Notes under the pieces: model-generated
What the model saw: only the letters and a program-made list of their open reading frames with translations
Told to the model about the DNA's origin: nothing
Databases searched by the model: none
Part shown: piece by piece, positions 1-8,097 of the stretch
Numbering within the stretch: position 1 is the stretch's first letter
Layout: every line of letters starts with the position of its first letter
Translations under genes and position numbers: made by a program
Source: Bradyrhizobium tropiciagri
Lineage (GTDB): Bacteria; Pseudomonadota; Alphaproteobacteria; Rhizobiales; Xanthobacteraceae
Length of the DNA: 64,000 nucleotides
Reading direction: 5' to 3'
Assembly (NCBI RefSeq): GCF_018130505.1
Contig: NZ_JAFCKH010000008.1
Coordinates: 62,001 to 126,000, forward strand

Positions 1-107
1 CCGAACTGAAATGGGCCGCGCGCGATACGACGCCCGGCAGCCGCGTGGTCAATTTCTCGCGCAACGGCGAGAAGCGATTTGCCGCACTGTTCGGGGCGAA
101 CGAATAG
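1..107 (+). CDS. 3' end of an unidentified CDS (partial)
   Basis: An open frame enters from the left edge (first full codon at 3) and stops at TAG 105-107, giving 34 residues that end FAALFGANE. The codons are strongly G/C-ending like the rest of the window, which suggests real coding sequence. The fragment is too short to assign a family and no motif is recognised. The 283 bases after it (108-390) show no gene. Confidence 0.45.
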   Translation, partial: ELKWAARDTTPGSRVVNFSRNGEKRFAALFGANE

Positions 108-390
108 CGTCACGCATCATGCTCTGCCTTGTAGCGGGCATCCGCGTCTTCCGATCCTTCGGCGAAATGGACAGCGGGCAAGTTGACGCACGAACGAAAT
201 GTGACGAATGGCACCTCTCTTATCTCGTCGCACTGACGCAATATCGTCCCGCCATGTTCATGTCGCATTCAGCCCGGCGCGATAAGGTCGGCGACAGATG
301 GCGCGGCTTCTGCAATGATCCCGCCGGGCGAATCGGTAAGTGAATGTTTGTTGCGGTGCCGCAGCGCGGCCCAAATTCGAGGGAGAAGAC

Positions 391-657
391 ATGAAGTATC
401 TTTTTGCAGCGGCCGTTTTGGTCTCGACCGCATTCGCCGGCATGAGTGCAGCGGAAGCGGCGGGCGGCTGCGGCCCCGGCTTCCATCGCGGCCCCTATGG
501 CGGTTGCGTCAGGAACCGTGGCGCCGTTGTCGTCGCGCCCGGCCCCGTCGTCGTCCGGCCGCCGGTCGTCGTGCGGCCCCCGGTCGTGGTGGTGCCGCGC
601 GGTCGCGGCTGCCCCTATGGCTTCGTCTGGCGCTATGGCCGCTGCCGTCCGATCTGA
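391..657 (+). CDS. small secreted Gly/Cys/Pro/Val-rich protein
   Basis: 88 residues, ATG start with GGGAGAAG just upstream. Residues 1-25 form a clear Sec signal peptide ending in AEAA. The mature part opens with a Cys-Gly rich block (GGCGPGFHRGPYGGC), then a proline/valine repeat stretch (VVVRPPVVV) and a second GCPYGF...GRCRPI block, so four cysteines are spaced as two similar pairs. Small exported proteins of this type are common in Bradyrhizobium; the family seems to match NCBI's GCG_CRPN prefix-to-repeats proteins, but I cannot confirm this. Function is unknown. A terminator follows at 735. Confidence 0.8.
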   Translation: MKYLFAAAVLVSTAFAGMSAAEAAGGCGPGFHRGPYGGCVRNRGAVVVAPGPVVVRPPVVVRPPVVVVPRGRGCPYGFVWRYGRCRPI

Positions 658-676
658 TCGCGCAGACAAACTCTGT

Positions 677-725
677 AAGCATGATCTTTTCGGAAAACCG
701 CTTCGCACTTTTCCGGATCATGCTT
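677..725. repeat. palindromic intergenic repeat, copy 1
   Basis: The arms AAGCATGATC (677-686) and GATCATGCTT (716-725) are exact reverse complements, and an inner pair CGGAAAA/TTTTCCG extends the stem. A near-identical element lies at 29239-29287, so this is a dispersed family, not a one-off hairpin. Confidence 0.85.
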
Positions 726-734
726 GAGCCAAAC

Positions 735-760
735 AAAACCCCGCCTTGCGCGGGGTTTTT
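735..760 (+). terminator. rho-independent terminator
   Basis: Ten-base stem AAAACCCCGC (735-744) / GCGGGGTTTT (750-759), five-base loop, T tract through 760. It lies 77 bases after the stop of the small secreted protein gene. The A tract on the left makes it potentially bidirectional, serving the minus-strand gene ending at 793. Confidence 0.85.
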
Positions 761-792
761 CTTTGCGGCGAACGCTGCATGCGAGAGGCGCC

Positions 793-1101
793 TCACCACC
801 AGTGGCGGCGACGCCAGTGCCGGCGCCAATGACGGCGACGCCAACCCCAATGACGGCGATGCCAGTGCCGGTGGCCCCAGCCGCCGTGATGATGATGATG
901 CCAGCGCACTTCTTCCGGCTTGAGGCGCGCGGCCTCCTCGCCCGATGTCACCGCTTGATGCGCATCCGCGCCGGCCGGCGACCTGCCGTCTTGTCTGAGG
1001 GGATGCGGCGCAAGCGGCGCGGCCTTGGCCGCTGCTGTAAAGGCCGCGACTCCCGCGGCGGCACCGAATGCGATCTTCAGAAAATCCCGGCGCTCCATCA
1101 T
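793..1101 (-). CDS. Tat-signal His/Trp/Arg-rich small exported protein
   Basis: 102 residues from ATG 1101 (a second ATG follows at once; AGAGGAAAC precedes). The N-terminus MMERRDFLKIAFGAAAG is a textbook twin-arginine signal, with hydrophobic region and AKA cleavage site near residue 25. The C-terminal third is dominated by histidine, tryptophan and arginine (HHHHHGGWGHRHWH and several RRHW units), suggesting metal or surface binding. Such proteins occur in Bradyrhizobium without known function. An upstream extension of the frame exists but lacks a Shine-Dalgarno. Confidence 0.7.
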   Translation of the reverse strand: MMERRDFLKIAFGAAAGVAAFTAAAKAAPLAPHPLRQDGRSPAGADAHQAVTSGEEAARLKPEEVRWHHHHHGGWGHRHWHRRHWGWRRRHWRRHWRRRHWW

Positions 1102-1216
1102 GTTTCCTCTTGTTTCCTCTTCGACGTTCCACGTGATGCGCGGCAAGTCTCGTCGCGGCGACCTGAACGCCGGCTGAACCGCAACGGTTCCAGCGAGGCC
1201 CTGGGTCACACGGACA

Positions 1217-1531
1217 TCACGCCGTCGCCTCCTCCGCCAGCAGCAACAGGTCGCGCGTGCGCGTCACCTCCGGCCAGTCCCGGTTGAAGTCGGCAACCAG
1301 CCGTTTGATGTGATCGCCGTTGACCGCGCGCTCCAGCGCGGCCTTGTCGGCGAATTGGTAGGTCGCCTGGTGCAGCGATGGATCGCTGAGGCTCCAGCAA
1401 CGCCACGCCCGATCCGCACCGAACGATTTCATCGCATCCGGCAGGTGCTCGCGCGAGTACCAGGCATCGAACGCCGGGCGTTTGGCGGCGTCGGTGACGG
1501 TGGCGCGAACGACGAAATAGGCTGCTTGCAT
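1217..1531 (-). CDS. small protein, possible dimeric alpha-beta barrel
   Basis: 104 residues. The start was placed at ATG 1531 because GGAGG lies seven bases upstream; a longer frame reaches 1636 without such a site. The pattern [14 protein letters not shown] (beta strand), [14 protein letters not shown] (helix), then a second similar half resembles dimeric alpha-beta barrel proteins of the EthD/ABM type. No catalytic residues are evident. It is divergent from the phosphodiesterase gene at 1639, with about 107 bases shared as promoter region. Fold assignment is inference. Confidence 0.65.
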   Translation of the reverse strand: MQAAYFVVRATVTDAAKRPAFDAWYSREHLPDAMKSFGADRAWRCWSLSDPSLHQATYQFADKAALERAVNGDHIKRLVADFNRDWPEVTRTRDLLLLAEEATA

Positions 1532-1638
1532 CGGGTCCTCCGGGTTCTGTTTTGTCATTCGCGCAGAGCGGCTCACGCGACCGTCACATGCTCCATGATA
1601 TACCGGCTGCAGACAACGACCGATCCGGAGGTTCACCC

Positions 1639-2883
1639 ATGCCTATCCGCCATCGCGCCGCCCTGCTCGCGATCCTCGCGACGGTGACTTCCCTGCCCGC
1701 CGCGGCCGAGGACATCGCGCTGCCGCGCGAGGCACAAATCGGGCCGCGGCCGTTCTATCTCGTCGACAAGATGAAGGACGGGCCGCTGAAGCAGCAGCTC
1801 AGCCAGTGCACCGGCCCGTTCCACAAATCGAATTTCTCGATCGGCCATCGCGGCGCTGCGCTGCAATTCCCCGAGCACAGCCGGGAATCCTATCTTGCCG
1901 CCGCGCGGATGGGCGCCGGCGTGATCGAATGCGATGTCACATTTACAAAAGACCGCCAGCTGGTGTGCCGTCATTCGCAATGCGACCTGCACACCACGAC
2001 CAACATCCTGACCGTGCCCGACCTTGCCGCAAAGTGCACGCAAGGCTTCAGCCCGGCCGATCCCGCCACCGGCAAGAAGGCCTCGGCGAAGTGCTGCACG
2101 TCCGACATCACGCTCGCCGAATTCAAGCGGCTGACCGCGAAGATGGATGGCTTCAATGCGGCGGCGAAGACGCCGGAAGAATTCCAGAACGGTACGCCGC
2201 GCTGGCGCACCGACCTCTACGCCACATCGGGCACGCTGATGACCCATGACGAGAGCATCGCGCTGATCAGGAGCCTCGGCGCCAAGTTCACGCCGGAGCT
2301 GAAGGCGCCGGAAGTGCCGATGCCGTTCGACGGCGACTACACCCAGGAGGCCTATGCGAGCCAGATGCTCGCCGCCTACAAGAAGGCCGGCATCCCCGCC
2401 AGCGACGTGTTCGCGCAAAGCTTTATCCTCAAGGACATCCTGTATTGGGTGAAGACCGAGCCGGACTTTGCAAAGCAGGCGGTCTATCTCGAGGAGCGCT
2501 ATGAGAAGGAAGGCCTCGACCCGAACAAGCCGGAGACCTGGAAGCCCTCGATGGCGGAGTTGAAGGCCTCGGGCGTCGCGATCCTCGGCCCGCCGATCTA
2601 CGCGATGCTGACGCTGAACGACAAGGGCGAGATCGTCCCCTCCGCCTACGCCAAGGCCGCGAAGGCCGCCGGCCTCGAGCTGATCGGCTGGTCGCTGGAG
2701 CGCGACGGTCCGCTCAACAAAGGCGGCGCGTTCTACCACCAGTCGGTGAAATCAGCGATCGACCGCGATGGCGATACGCTCACCGTGCTCGACGTACTGG
2801 CAAAACAAGTCGGCGTCCGCGCGATGTTCTCCGACTGGCCGGCGACCACGACGTTTTACGCGAGCTGCATGGGGATGAAGTAG
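1639..2883 (+). CDS. periplasmic glycerophosphodiester phosphodiesterase
   Basis: 414 residues, ATG 1639 with GGAGG upstream. Residues 1-23 are a signal peptide (LPAAAED cleavage region). The GDPD TIM-barrel signatures are present: GHRGA (His70-Arg71), IECDV (Glu97, Asp99, metal ligands) and His112. The glutamate in the later ELKAPE segment also fits. The family hydrolyses glycerophosphodiesters to glycerol-3-phosphate and an alcohol; with a signal peptide this copy would act in the periplasm, as GlpQ does. Length is slightly above the usual 330-380 because of an N-terminal extension and insert. No transport genes adjoin it. Confidence 0.88.
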   Translation: MPIRHRAALLAILATVTSLPAAAEDIALPREAQIGPRPFYLVDKMKDGPLKQQLSQCTGPFHKSNFSIGHRGAALQFPEHSRESYLAAARMGAGVIECDVTFTKDRQLVCRHSQCDLHTTTNILTVPDLAAKCTQGFSPADPATGKKASAKCCTSDITLAEFKRLTAKMDGFNAAAKTPEEFQNGTPRWRTDLYATSGTLMTHDESIALIRSLGAKFTPELKAPEVPMPFDGDYTQEAYASQMLAAYKKAGIPASDVFAQSFILKDILYWVKTEPDFAKQAVYLEERYEKEGLDPNKPETWKPSMAELKASGVAILGPPIYAMLTLNDKGEIVPSAYAKAAKAAGLELIGWSLERDGPLNKGGAFYHQSVKSAIDRDGDTLTVLDVLAKQVGVRAMFSDWPATTTFYASCMGMK

Positions 2884-2902
2884 GTCCCGCGCTCTCTCAA
2901 CT

Positions 2903-3027
2903 CGTCGTCCCGGCGAAGGCCGGGACCCATAACCACAGGGTTGCGTTGTTAGAGCAAACTGCGGCCCCAGCATCGCGCTACAAACTCCCATTCGGGGTAA
3001 TGGGTCCCGGCCTTCGCCGGGACGACG
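2903..3027. repeat. long inverted-repeat intergenic element
   Basis: A perfect 28-base inverted repeat has arms at 2903-2930 and 3000-3027, starting CGTCGTCCCGGCGAAGG. Each arm is itself a hairpin (CCCGGC-GAAG-GCCGGG), with 69 bases between arms. It fills most of the gap between the phosphodiesterase and cupin genes. Elements of this appearance are scattered through Bradyrhizobium genomes (recollection, not searched). Confidence 0.85.
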
Positions 3028-3148
3028 GGGAATAGAGTTCGGATTCACGTTGCAAAGCGCAATGCGGATACGCGTTTCGCATACCGGCGAACCGAGCTAG
3101 CATGGCCCTCTCCCGCCCCACGGGAGCAACGACATCAGGGAGGCCGCC

Positions 3149-3499
3149 ATGAAGCAGGGACAACCGATCAAGGACGCCAGCCATCTCTACGAAGTCGAGC
3201 GCCGCGCCCAGCACGCCGCCCGCCCCGGCTTCCGCATCCAGGAGCTGCAGCTCTCGCCGACCCAGAAGGTGCCGTGGCACACCCACAGCAACATCTCCGA
3301 CACCTTCTACGTGCTGGAAGGCCAGATGCGCCTGTTCCTGCAGGAGCCGAAGGAGGAAGTGAATTTGAAGCCCGGCGAGGTCTACGTCGTGCGGCCGACC
3401 CGCCCGCACCTCGTCACCAACGCCGGCCCGACGTCGCTGACCTTTTTGATCCTGCAAGGCGTCGGCGAATACGACTTCGTGCCGCTGGCGTCGCACTAG
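3149..3499 (+). CDS. single-domain cupin protein
   Basis: 116 residues, ATG 3149 after GGGAGGCCGCC. Cupin motif 1 reads VPWHTHSNISDTFYVLEG (His44, His46, with Asp51 where glutamate is usual); motif 2 reads GEVYVVRPTRPHLVTN (His87, Asn91). The three histidines fit a metal-binding beta-barrel; Glu-to-Asp at the fourth ligand is a conservative change. Substrate cannot be told from sequence. It stands alone between two repeat elements, so context gives no clue. Confidence 0.85.
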   Translation: MKQGQPIKDASHLYEVERRAQHAARPGFRIQELQLSPTQKVPWHTHSNISDTFYVLEGQMRLFLQEPKEEVNLKPGEVYVVRPTRPHLVTNAGPTSLTFLILQGVGEYDFVPLASH

Positions 3500-3541
3500 C
3501 GGCGGGCATCGCCGTCAATCCAGTCAAGCAGCGATCTCGGT

Positions 3542-3644
3542 GTCATCACCCGGCTCGACCGGGTGATCCAGTATTCCAGAGGCGGCAGTGCTGGAACCGA
3601 GAGGCCGCGGCGTACTGGATCGCCCGGCTAAACCGGGCGATGAC
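3542..3644. repeat. inverted-repeat element with two hairpin arms
   Basis: Left arm 3542-3573 (TCACCCGG-ctcga-CCGGGTGA then TCCAGTA) and right arm 3613-3644 (TACTGGA then TCGCCCGG-ctaaa-CCGGGCGA) are near-perfect reverse complements, each folding on itself. It lies between the convergent ends of the cupin and SGNH hydrolase genes. Type of element is by appearance only. Confidence 0.8.
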
Positions 3645-3686
3645 GGCGGTAGGTGGGGACGCGGCTTTTGCATTCTCGCGACATGA

Positions 3687-4538
3687 TTACTGCACCGCCG
3701 ACAAGCCGCATGCCAGGCTGCGGTTGACCGCACCGGCGATCGAGCCCAGCCACGTCCGATAGCCGTCCGGCGACATGTGCACGCCGTCCACGGTCGGCAT
3801 GGCGCCGGTGAAGGCGACGAACGGCAGCCCCTGCTGGATCGCGATGTCCTCGATCATCCTGTTGATCTCGCCGACCCGCGAGCGGTCGAAATATTGCGAG
3901 TTGGCGCCGTCCTCGATCGGCGGGATTCCGGCCAGGATCACCTTCTCGGCCTGCGGCACCAGGATCGCCAGCAGTCCGCGATAGTCGGCCTCGAACTGCG
4001 ACAGCGACAGCGAGCGCTGCGCATTGTTGGTGCCGAGTGCGACGACGAGGCGCTTCGCCTTCATGTCCGCGAGCAGTCCCTTGGTCCTGACCAGCGTTGC
4101 ATACAGACCGGGCGTCGTTCCGCCGATCCCCGCATTGACCACGGCCTGCTCGCAAATGGTCGAGGGCAGCAGCGCCGCCTCGGTAATGCTGTCGCCGACG
4201 ATCACGACCGGCGCGCTCGCCTGATGCAGCTGGCTGTTGATCATGAAGATGCGGGTGTCGACGCGGCTGTTGCCCATGTCGGCCGGCGACAACAAAGCCG
4301 ATTGCTGAACCAGCCGGTCGAGCTGCTGATCCATCGCGGCGACCATTGACGACTGCCCGAGCAGGCGATCGAGCTTCTGATCGATCGCCGCGAACCGCGC
4401 CGAATGCTGCAGCAGGCGATCAGCGAAAGCCTGGAAATGATGATCCAGTTTGGCGTGGGTCCTGCCGACATACAGCAGAATCAGGACGCCGAGGGCGAGC
4501 GACGGCAGCGTCAGCAAGGCAACCGTCTTCGCTTTCAT
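3687..4538 (-). CDS. membrane-anchored SGNH/GDSL hydrolase
   Basis: 283 residues. Residues 5-25 form one transmembrane anchor; residues 30-85 contain a repeated heptad-like pattern (IDQKLDRLLGQSS, MDQQLDRLVQQSA) that looks like coiled coil. The catalytic domain shows block I GDSITE (Ser117), GTNN (169-172) and DGVHMSPDGY (Asp251, His254), the complete Ser-Asp-His set of SGNH esterases. The domain probably faces the periplasm and could act on acyl or acetyl esters of envelope polymers; substrate is inferred only from location. Monocistronic. Confidence 0.82.
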   Translation of the reverse strand: MKAKTVALLTLPSLALGVLILLYVGRTHAKLDHHFQAFADRLLQHSARFAAIDQKLDRLLGQSSMVAAMDQQLDRLVQQSALLSPADMGNSRVDTRIFMINSQLHQASAPVVIVGDSITEAALLPSTICEQAVVNAGIGGTTPGLYATLVRTKGLLADMKAKRLVVALGTNNAQRSLSLSQFEADYRGLLAILVPQAEKVILAGIPPIEDGANSQYFDRSRVGEINRMIEDIAIQQGLPFVAFTGAMPTVDGVHMSPDGYRTWLGSIAGAVNRSLACGLSAVQ

Positions 4539-4769
4539 TTCCGGTGATTCCGCATTTCAGGAGAGGTGCGGAGCTAGTTAGGCACGGTGAACCGGCTCGG
4601 CAAGCGAGGCCGAGGTTTCAAATTGTTTCCGGGAAACATGCGATCGCGCGCGACGGCGGGTGTCGCGTTGCTTCGAGGATGCCCATTTGCGCTACGCGCG
4701 TGATGGATGAACGAAGCGGCACGTTTACAATGCGTGGCCTTGTCACGTCAGTTTGATCGAAGCCGCCCG

Positions 4770-5117
4770 TCACATCAGCTTCAGCGGCGCGTCGTGCACC
4801 ACGCGAAGCTCGATGCTCCCGATCAGACGCGCGCGCAGCGCCTCGGCCTCGCCGATGGCCGCCTCGGTCTGCCGCAGCGTGCTGACATTTGATCCGAACG
4901 ACACGATGCCGCCGAGCACCAGCGCGATCGATCCCAACGCAGCCGTCTGACCGGCGCCGAACAGGCCGAGCACCGTGATCAGCAGCAACGCGAAGCCGGT
5001 TGCGATCGCGACCTTCGACCCCAGAATGATCCGCCTGCTGCGTTCGGCGCTCTCGGCAAGCTCCTCGATCCGCGCTTCGATCTCTGAGATGTCGTCGGTC
5101 GGATCGTCTTCGGTCAT
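4770..5117 (-). CDS. small two-helix membrane protein, unknown function
   Basis: 115 residues from ATG 5117. An upstream in-frame ATG at 5168 lies inside a palindromic repeat and was rejected. An acidic helical N-terminus (residues 1-30, DDISEIEARIEELAESAE) precedes two hydrophobic helices (about 37-56 and 61-80) and a C-terminal amphipathic segment. No family recognised. The gap to the next gene upstream carries only the repeat at 5131-5164; 4539-4769 holds nothing I recognise. Confidence 0.65.
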   Translation of the reverse strand: MTEDDPTDDISEIEARIEELAESAERSRRIILGSKVAIATGFALLLITVLGLFGAGQTAALGSIALVLGGIVSFGSNVSTLRQTEAAIGEAEALRARLIGSIELRVVHDAPLKLM

Positions 5118-5130
5118 CACATTCGAACCT

Positions 5131-5164
5131 GTAGGGCGGGTTAGGCGTTGCCAACCCACCCTAC
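5131..5164. repeat. short palindromic repeat
   Basis: GTAGGGCGGGTT (5131-5142) pairs with AACCCACCCTAC (5153-5164) with one mismatch. Its arms resemble the larger element at 6335-6403, which shares GGGT...ACCCACCCTAC. Confidence 0.65.
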
Positions 5165-5192
5165 GCAATGAAAGGCGGCACGCCCAGCCTGA

Positions 5193-5684
5193 TCAGGAAT
5201 GCATCCGTCCCGACTTGATATATTCAACCATTTGCGTCGCGACCGTGCCCCAGCCGTCATGAAATCCCATTTCCTCGTGCCGCTTGCGCGCTTCGTCGTT
5301 GCCGTGAATGGCGATTGCCTTGTAGCGCGTGCCGGTACCGTTCCTGGCGAGTTCAAGAACGGCCGTAAAGAAGGGATTGGGCGAGGGTCGGTAGCCGCCG
5401 AGCAGTGTATCGGTGATAATGAGCCGCTCGAACGGGGACACTTCGAGGTAACATTGCGTATTGGGAAACTCATGCCCCTCCGGTGAACGCATGGTGAAGT
5501 TGATGGCGCCGCCGGGGCGAAGATCGAGGTCGCAGGCCGTGATGGACCAGGGCCTCGGCGCAAACCAGTGGCGCAGGTGCTCGGCCGTGGTCCAGGCTTT
5601 CCAGACGAGTTCGACCGGGACATCGATCTCCCGTTCGAGCACGAGGTCGAGTTTCGGATCGATTTTGATCAAGGATGAGCTCAC
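5193..5684 (-). CDS. SRPBCC / AHSA1-type ligand-binding protein
   Basis: 163 residues. The start was set at GTG 5684, which overlaps the TGA of the upstream arsR-type gene (GTGA) and has AGGAG nine bases upstream; an ATG at 5747 would give a 67-base overlap. Residues about 15-40 (LEREIDVPVELVWKAWTTAE) and RHWFAPRPWSI, LRPGGAINFTM are typical of the AHSA1 branch of the START-like SRPBCC fold. Paired ArsR-SRPBCC genes are widespread in bacteria; the SRPBCC partner is thought to bind a small hydrophobic ligand. Translational coupling indicates joint expression. Confidence 0.82.
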   Translation of the reverse strand: MSSSLIKIDPKLDLVLEREIDVPVELVWKAWTTAEHLRHWFAPRPWSITACDLDLRPGGAINFTMRSPEGHEFPNTQCYLEVSPFERLIITDTLLGGYRPSPNPFFTAVLELARNGTGTRYKAIAIHGNDEARKRHEEMGFHDGWGTVATQMVEYIKSGRMHS

Positions 5685-6055
5685 TTCTTGGTCTCCTGTT
5701 TCATCTTCATGAGATAGCTGTCGAGTTGATCGAGGCGGCGCTCCCAAAGGCTGCGCTGCCGCGCGAGCCAGTTCTCCGCCACCTTCAATTGCTCAGGGAC
5801 GAGTTCGTAGGTTCTGACGCGTCCGGTCTTGTGGGAGCGAACAAGCCCGCTGCGCTCCAGCACCTTGAGGTGCTCCACGAAGGACGGCAGCGCCATATCG
5901 TAGGACGCAGCGAGATCACCGACCGAGGCCGCGCGAGCGCTGAGCCGCCCCACGACGTCGCGCCTCGTGGGATCGGAAAGCGCCCGAAACACGCCATCGA
6001 TGGTCGCGAGCGAGGCTTGGCCGTGCGTCCCGGCACCTCCTGCCTGGGGGGTCAT
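5681..6055 (-). CDS. ArsR/SmtB-family transcriptional regulator
   Basis: 124 residues from ATG 6055, with GGAGGG eight bases upstream. The winged helix-turn-helix follows the ArsR pattern: IDGVFRALSDPTRRDVVGRL, then DLAASYDMALPSFVEHLKVLERSGLV as recognition helix, and KTGRVRTYELVPEQL as wing. No ELCVCDL-type metal site is present, so it belongs to the non-metal subgroup that travels with SRPBCC genes. The stop overlaps the SRPBCC start. A perfect palindrome at 6151-6176 is the probable self-regulatory operator. Confidence 0.87.
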   Translation of the reverse strand: MTPQAGGAGTHGQASLATIDGVFRALSDPTRRDVVGRLSARAASVGDLAASYDMALPSFVEHLKVLERSGLVRSHKTGRVRTYELVPEQLKVAENWLARQRSLWERRLDQLDSYLMKMKQETKK

Positions 6056-6135
6056 GAATAACTCCCTCCGTCTTGGGGAACGAACGCCGGATGGTGTTGT
6101 CCATCGACGCACGCCAGCGCGCCGCTGGTGGCCCG

Positions 6136-6176
6136 TTCCTATTGCAGGATAATACTTAGGTCAATACCTAAGTATT
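6136..6176 (-). promoter_or_regulatory. promoter with palindromic operator for arsR-SRPBCC
   Basis: Perfect dyad AATACTTAGGT (6151-6161) / ACCTAAGTATT (6166-6176) separated by CAAT. On the minus strand its centre holds TTGACC (6164-6159), followed 17 bases on by TAGGAA (6141-6136), a plausible -35/-10 pair, so a repressor bound here would cover the -35. It is 96 bases from the arsR start codon. The palindrome is seen; operator role is inferred from ArsR autoregulation. Confidence 0.65.
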
Positions 6177-6263
6177 GCTTTTCACTCGAACGAGTTGGTC
6201 CAACGGCTTGAAGGACGCGTTTGGCAGGCGGGAAGCGTTCTGCGGTGGAGAGAAAGTTACTTT

Positions 6264-6303
6264 GGCCAAAAGGCCGGCCGTTTCGGCCTGCTGCCTTTTG
6301 GCC
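6264..6303. repeat. inverted repeat
   Basis: Perfect 11-base arms GGCCAAAAGGC (6264-6274) and GCCTTTTGGCC (6293-6303) in the gene-free stretch 6177-6414. No T tract follows, so a terminator role is doubtful. Confidence 0.6.
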
Positions 6304-6334
6304 TCATCGCGCCGTCACACTTACAACGGCAGCG

Positions 6335-6403
6335 GGGCGGGTCAGGCGAAGCCGTAACCCGCCGCCAGAAAGATGATGGGTTAGGGCTTCGCCTGACCCA
6401 CCC
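6335..6403. repeat. inverted-repeat element
   Basis: Arms of 26 bases at 6335-6360 and 6378-6403 pair with two mismatches; the core is GGGTCAGGCGAAGCC. It lies just downstream of pccB (stop at 6415) and could stabilise or end its transcript. The gene-free stretch 6056-6414 holds this, the 6264 repeat and the arsR operator. Confidence 0.75.
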
Positions 6404-6414
6404 TACGGCACTTC

Positions 6415-7947
6415 CTATAACGGCAAATTGTCGTGCTTCTTCGCCGGGATCTCGACCTTCTTGTCCTTCAGCATCGCCAGCGCCCGGGCGATCCGCCGCC
6501 GCGTCGAATGCGGCATGATGACGTCGTCGATGTAGCCGCGCTCGGCGGCGATGAAGGGGGACAGGAAGCGGTCTTCGTATTCCTTGGTGCGCGCGGCTAT
6601 CTTGTCGGGGTCGCCGATGTCAGAGCGGAAGATGATCTCCACCGCGCCCTTGGCGCCCATCACGGCGATCTGGGCAGTCGGCCAGGCGTAGTTCATGTCG
6701 GCGCCGATTTCCTTCGACGCCATGACGTCGAAGGCGCCGCCATAGGCCTTGCGGGTGATGATGGTGACGAGCGGCACCGTGCACTGCGAATAGGCGAACA
6801 AGAGCTTGGCGCCGTGCTTGATCAGGCCGCCATATTCCTGCGCGGTGCCCGGCAGGAAGCCCGGCACGTCGACGAAGGTGACGATCGGGATGTTGAAGGC
6901 ATCGCAGAAGCGCACGAACCGCGCCGCCTTGCGCGAGGCATCGCTGTCGAGCACGCCGGCCAGCACCATCGGCTGGTTGGCGACGAAGCCGACGGTGCGG
7001 CCCGCGATGCGGCCGAAGCCGGTGATGATGTTCTTGGCGAAGGTCTCCGAGATCTCGAAGAAGTCGCCCTCGTCGACGACCTTTAGGATCAGCTCCTTCA
7101 TGTCGTAGGGCTTGTTCGGATTGTCGGGGATCAGGGTGTCGAGCGAATTGTCGACGCGCTCGATGGAGTCGAAGCTCGGCCACTCAGGCACGCCGTCGGA
7201 ATTGTTCGACGGCAGGAAGTCGATCAGCCGGCGCATCTGCAGCAGCGCATCGACGTCGTTCTCGAAGGCGCCGTCGGCGATCGAGGAACGCGTCGCGTGC
7301 ACCGAGGCGCCGCCGAGTTCTTCGGCGGTCACCACCTCGTTGGTGACGGTCTTCACCACGTCGGGGCCGGTGACGAACATGTAGCTGGTGTTCTTCACCA
7401 TGAAGATGAAGTCGGTCATCGCCGGCGAATAGACGTCGCCGCCGGCGCAGGGGCCCATGATGACGGAGATCTGCGGGATCACGCCCGAGGCGATGACGTT
7501 GCGGCGGAACACGTAGGAATAGCCCGCGAGCGCCGCGACGCCCTCCTGGATACGCGCGCCGCCGGCGTCATAGAGGCCGATGATCGGCGCCCTCGCCTTC
7601 ATCGCCATGTCCTGCAGCTTGGTGATCTTCAGCGCGTGGGTCTCGGACAGCGAGCCGCCGAACACGGTAAAGTCCTTGGCGAAGACGAAAGTCTTGCGGC
7701 CGTTGACGGTGCCCCAGCCGGTGACGACGCCGTCGCCGGGGATCTTGCTCTTCTCCATGCCGAATTCGGTCGAGCGGTGCTCGACGAACATGTCGAACTC
7801 CTCGAACGAGCCCTTGTCGAGCAAGAGCTCGATCCGCTCGCGGGCGGTCAGCTTGCCGCGGGCGTGCTGCGCCTCGATGCGCTTTTCGCCGCCGCCCAGC
7901 TTGGCGCCGGCGCGCCGCTCTTCGAGGGTGTCGAGGATGTCTTTCAT
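6415..7947 (-). CDS. pccB: acyl-CoA (propionyl-CoA) carboxylase beta subunit
   Basis: 510 residues, the usual length for PccB. It is the carboxyltransferase subunit that moves carbon dioxide from carboxybiotin to propionyl-CoA, giving methylmalonyl-CoA. Conserved features: an N-terminal crotonase-like half with [11 protein letters not shown] and [16 protein letters not shown] (oxyanion region, acyl-CoA site), and a C-terminal half with [17 protein letters not shown] and [18 protein letters not shown]. The sequence matches propionyl- rather than acetyl-CoA carboxylases (no zinc finger). The biotin-carrying alpha subunit is not in the window downstream, so the pair is split. A dyad at 7973-7988 lies 26 bases before the start codon. 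Confidence 0.93.
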   Translation of the reverse strand: MKDILDTLEERRAGAKLGGGEKRIEAQHARGKLTARERIELLLDKGSFEEFDMFVEHRSTEFGMEKSKIPGDGVVTGWGTVNGRKTFVFAKDFTVFGGSLSETHALKITKLQDMAMKARAPIIGLYDAGGARIQEGVAALAGYSYVFRRNVIASGVIPQISVIMGPCAGGDVYSPAMTDFIFMVKNTSYMFVTGPDVVKTVTNEVVTAEELGGASVHATRSSIADGAFENDVDALLQMRRLIDFLPSNNSDGVPEWPSFDSIERVDNSLDTLIPDNPNKPYDMKELILKVVDEGDFFEISETFAKNIITGFGRIAGRTVGFVANQPMVLAGVLDSDASRKAARFVRFCDAFNIPIVTFVDVPGFLPGTAQEYGGLIKHGAKLLFAYSQCTVPLVTIITRKAYGGAFDVMASKEIGADMNYAWPTAQIAVMGAKGAVEIIFRSDIGDPDKIAARTKEYEDRFLSPFIAAERGYIDDVIMPHSTRRRIARALAMLKDKKVEIPAKKHDNLPL

Positions 7948-7972
7948 TTGTCTCCGCCCGCATTAGCTAACA

Positions 7973-7988
7973 GTTCGCACCTGCGAAC
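7973..7988. promoter_or_regulatory. dyad upstream of pccB, candidate operator
   Basis: Perfect inverted repeat GTTCGCA-CC-TGCGAAC located 26 bases upstream of the pccB ATG. Short-chain acyl-CoA regulators of the PccR/RamB/ScfR type in actinobacteria and alphaproteobacteria recognise TTTGCAAA-like boxes; TTCGCA/TGCGAA is similar but not identical. Operator assignment is inference. Confidence 0.45.
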
Positions 7989-8097
7989 CGGTCTTACTTC
8001 ACTCGAAAACGCTTAGCACGGCATTTTCCGAACTGGAAACCTGTGCTGTGCGCAGGCTGGGGCGCAAAAACGGTAGGACTTTCTGGGGGATAGGGCG

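Noticed and set aside
220-708. Open frame on the minus strand across the small secreted protein gene
   Set aside because: Low-complexity antisense product of a Pro/Val-rich gene; the plus-strand gene has a signal peptide and Shine-Dalgarno.
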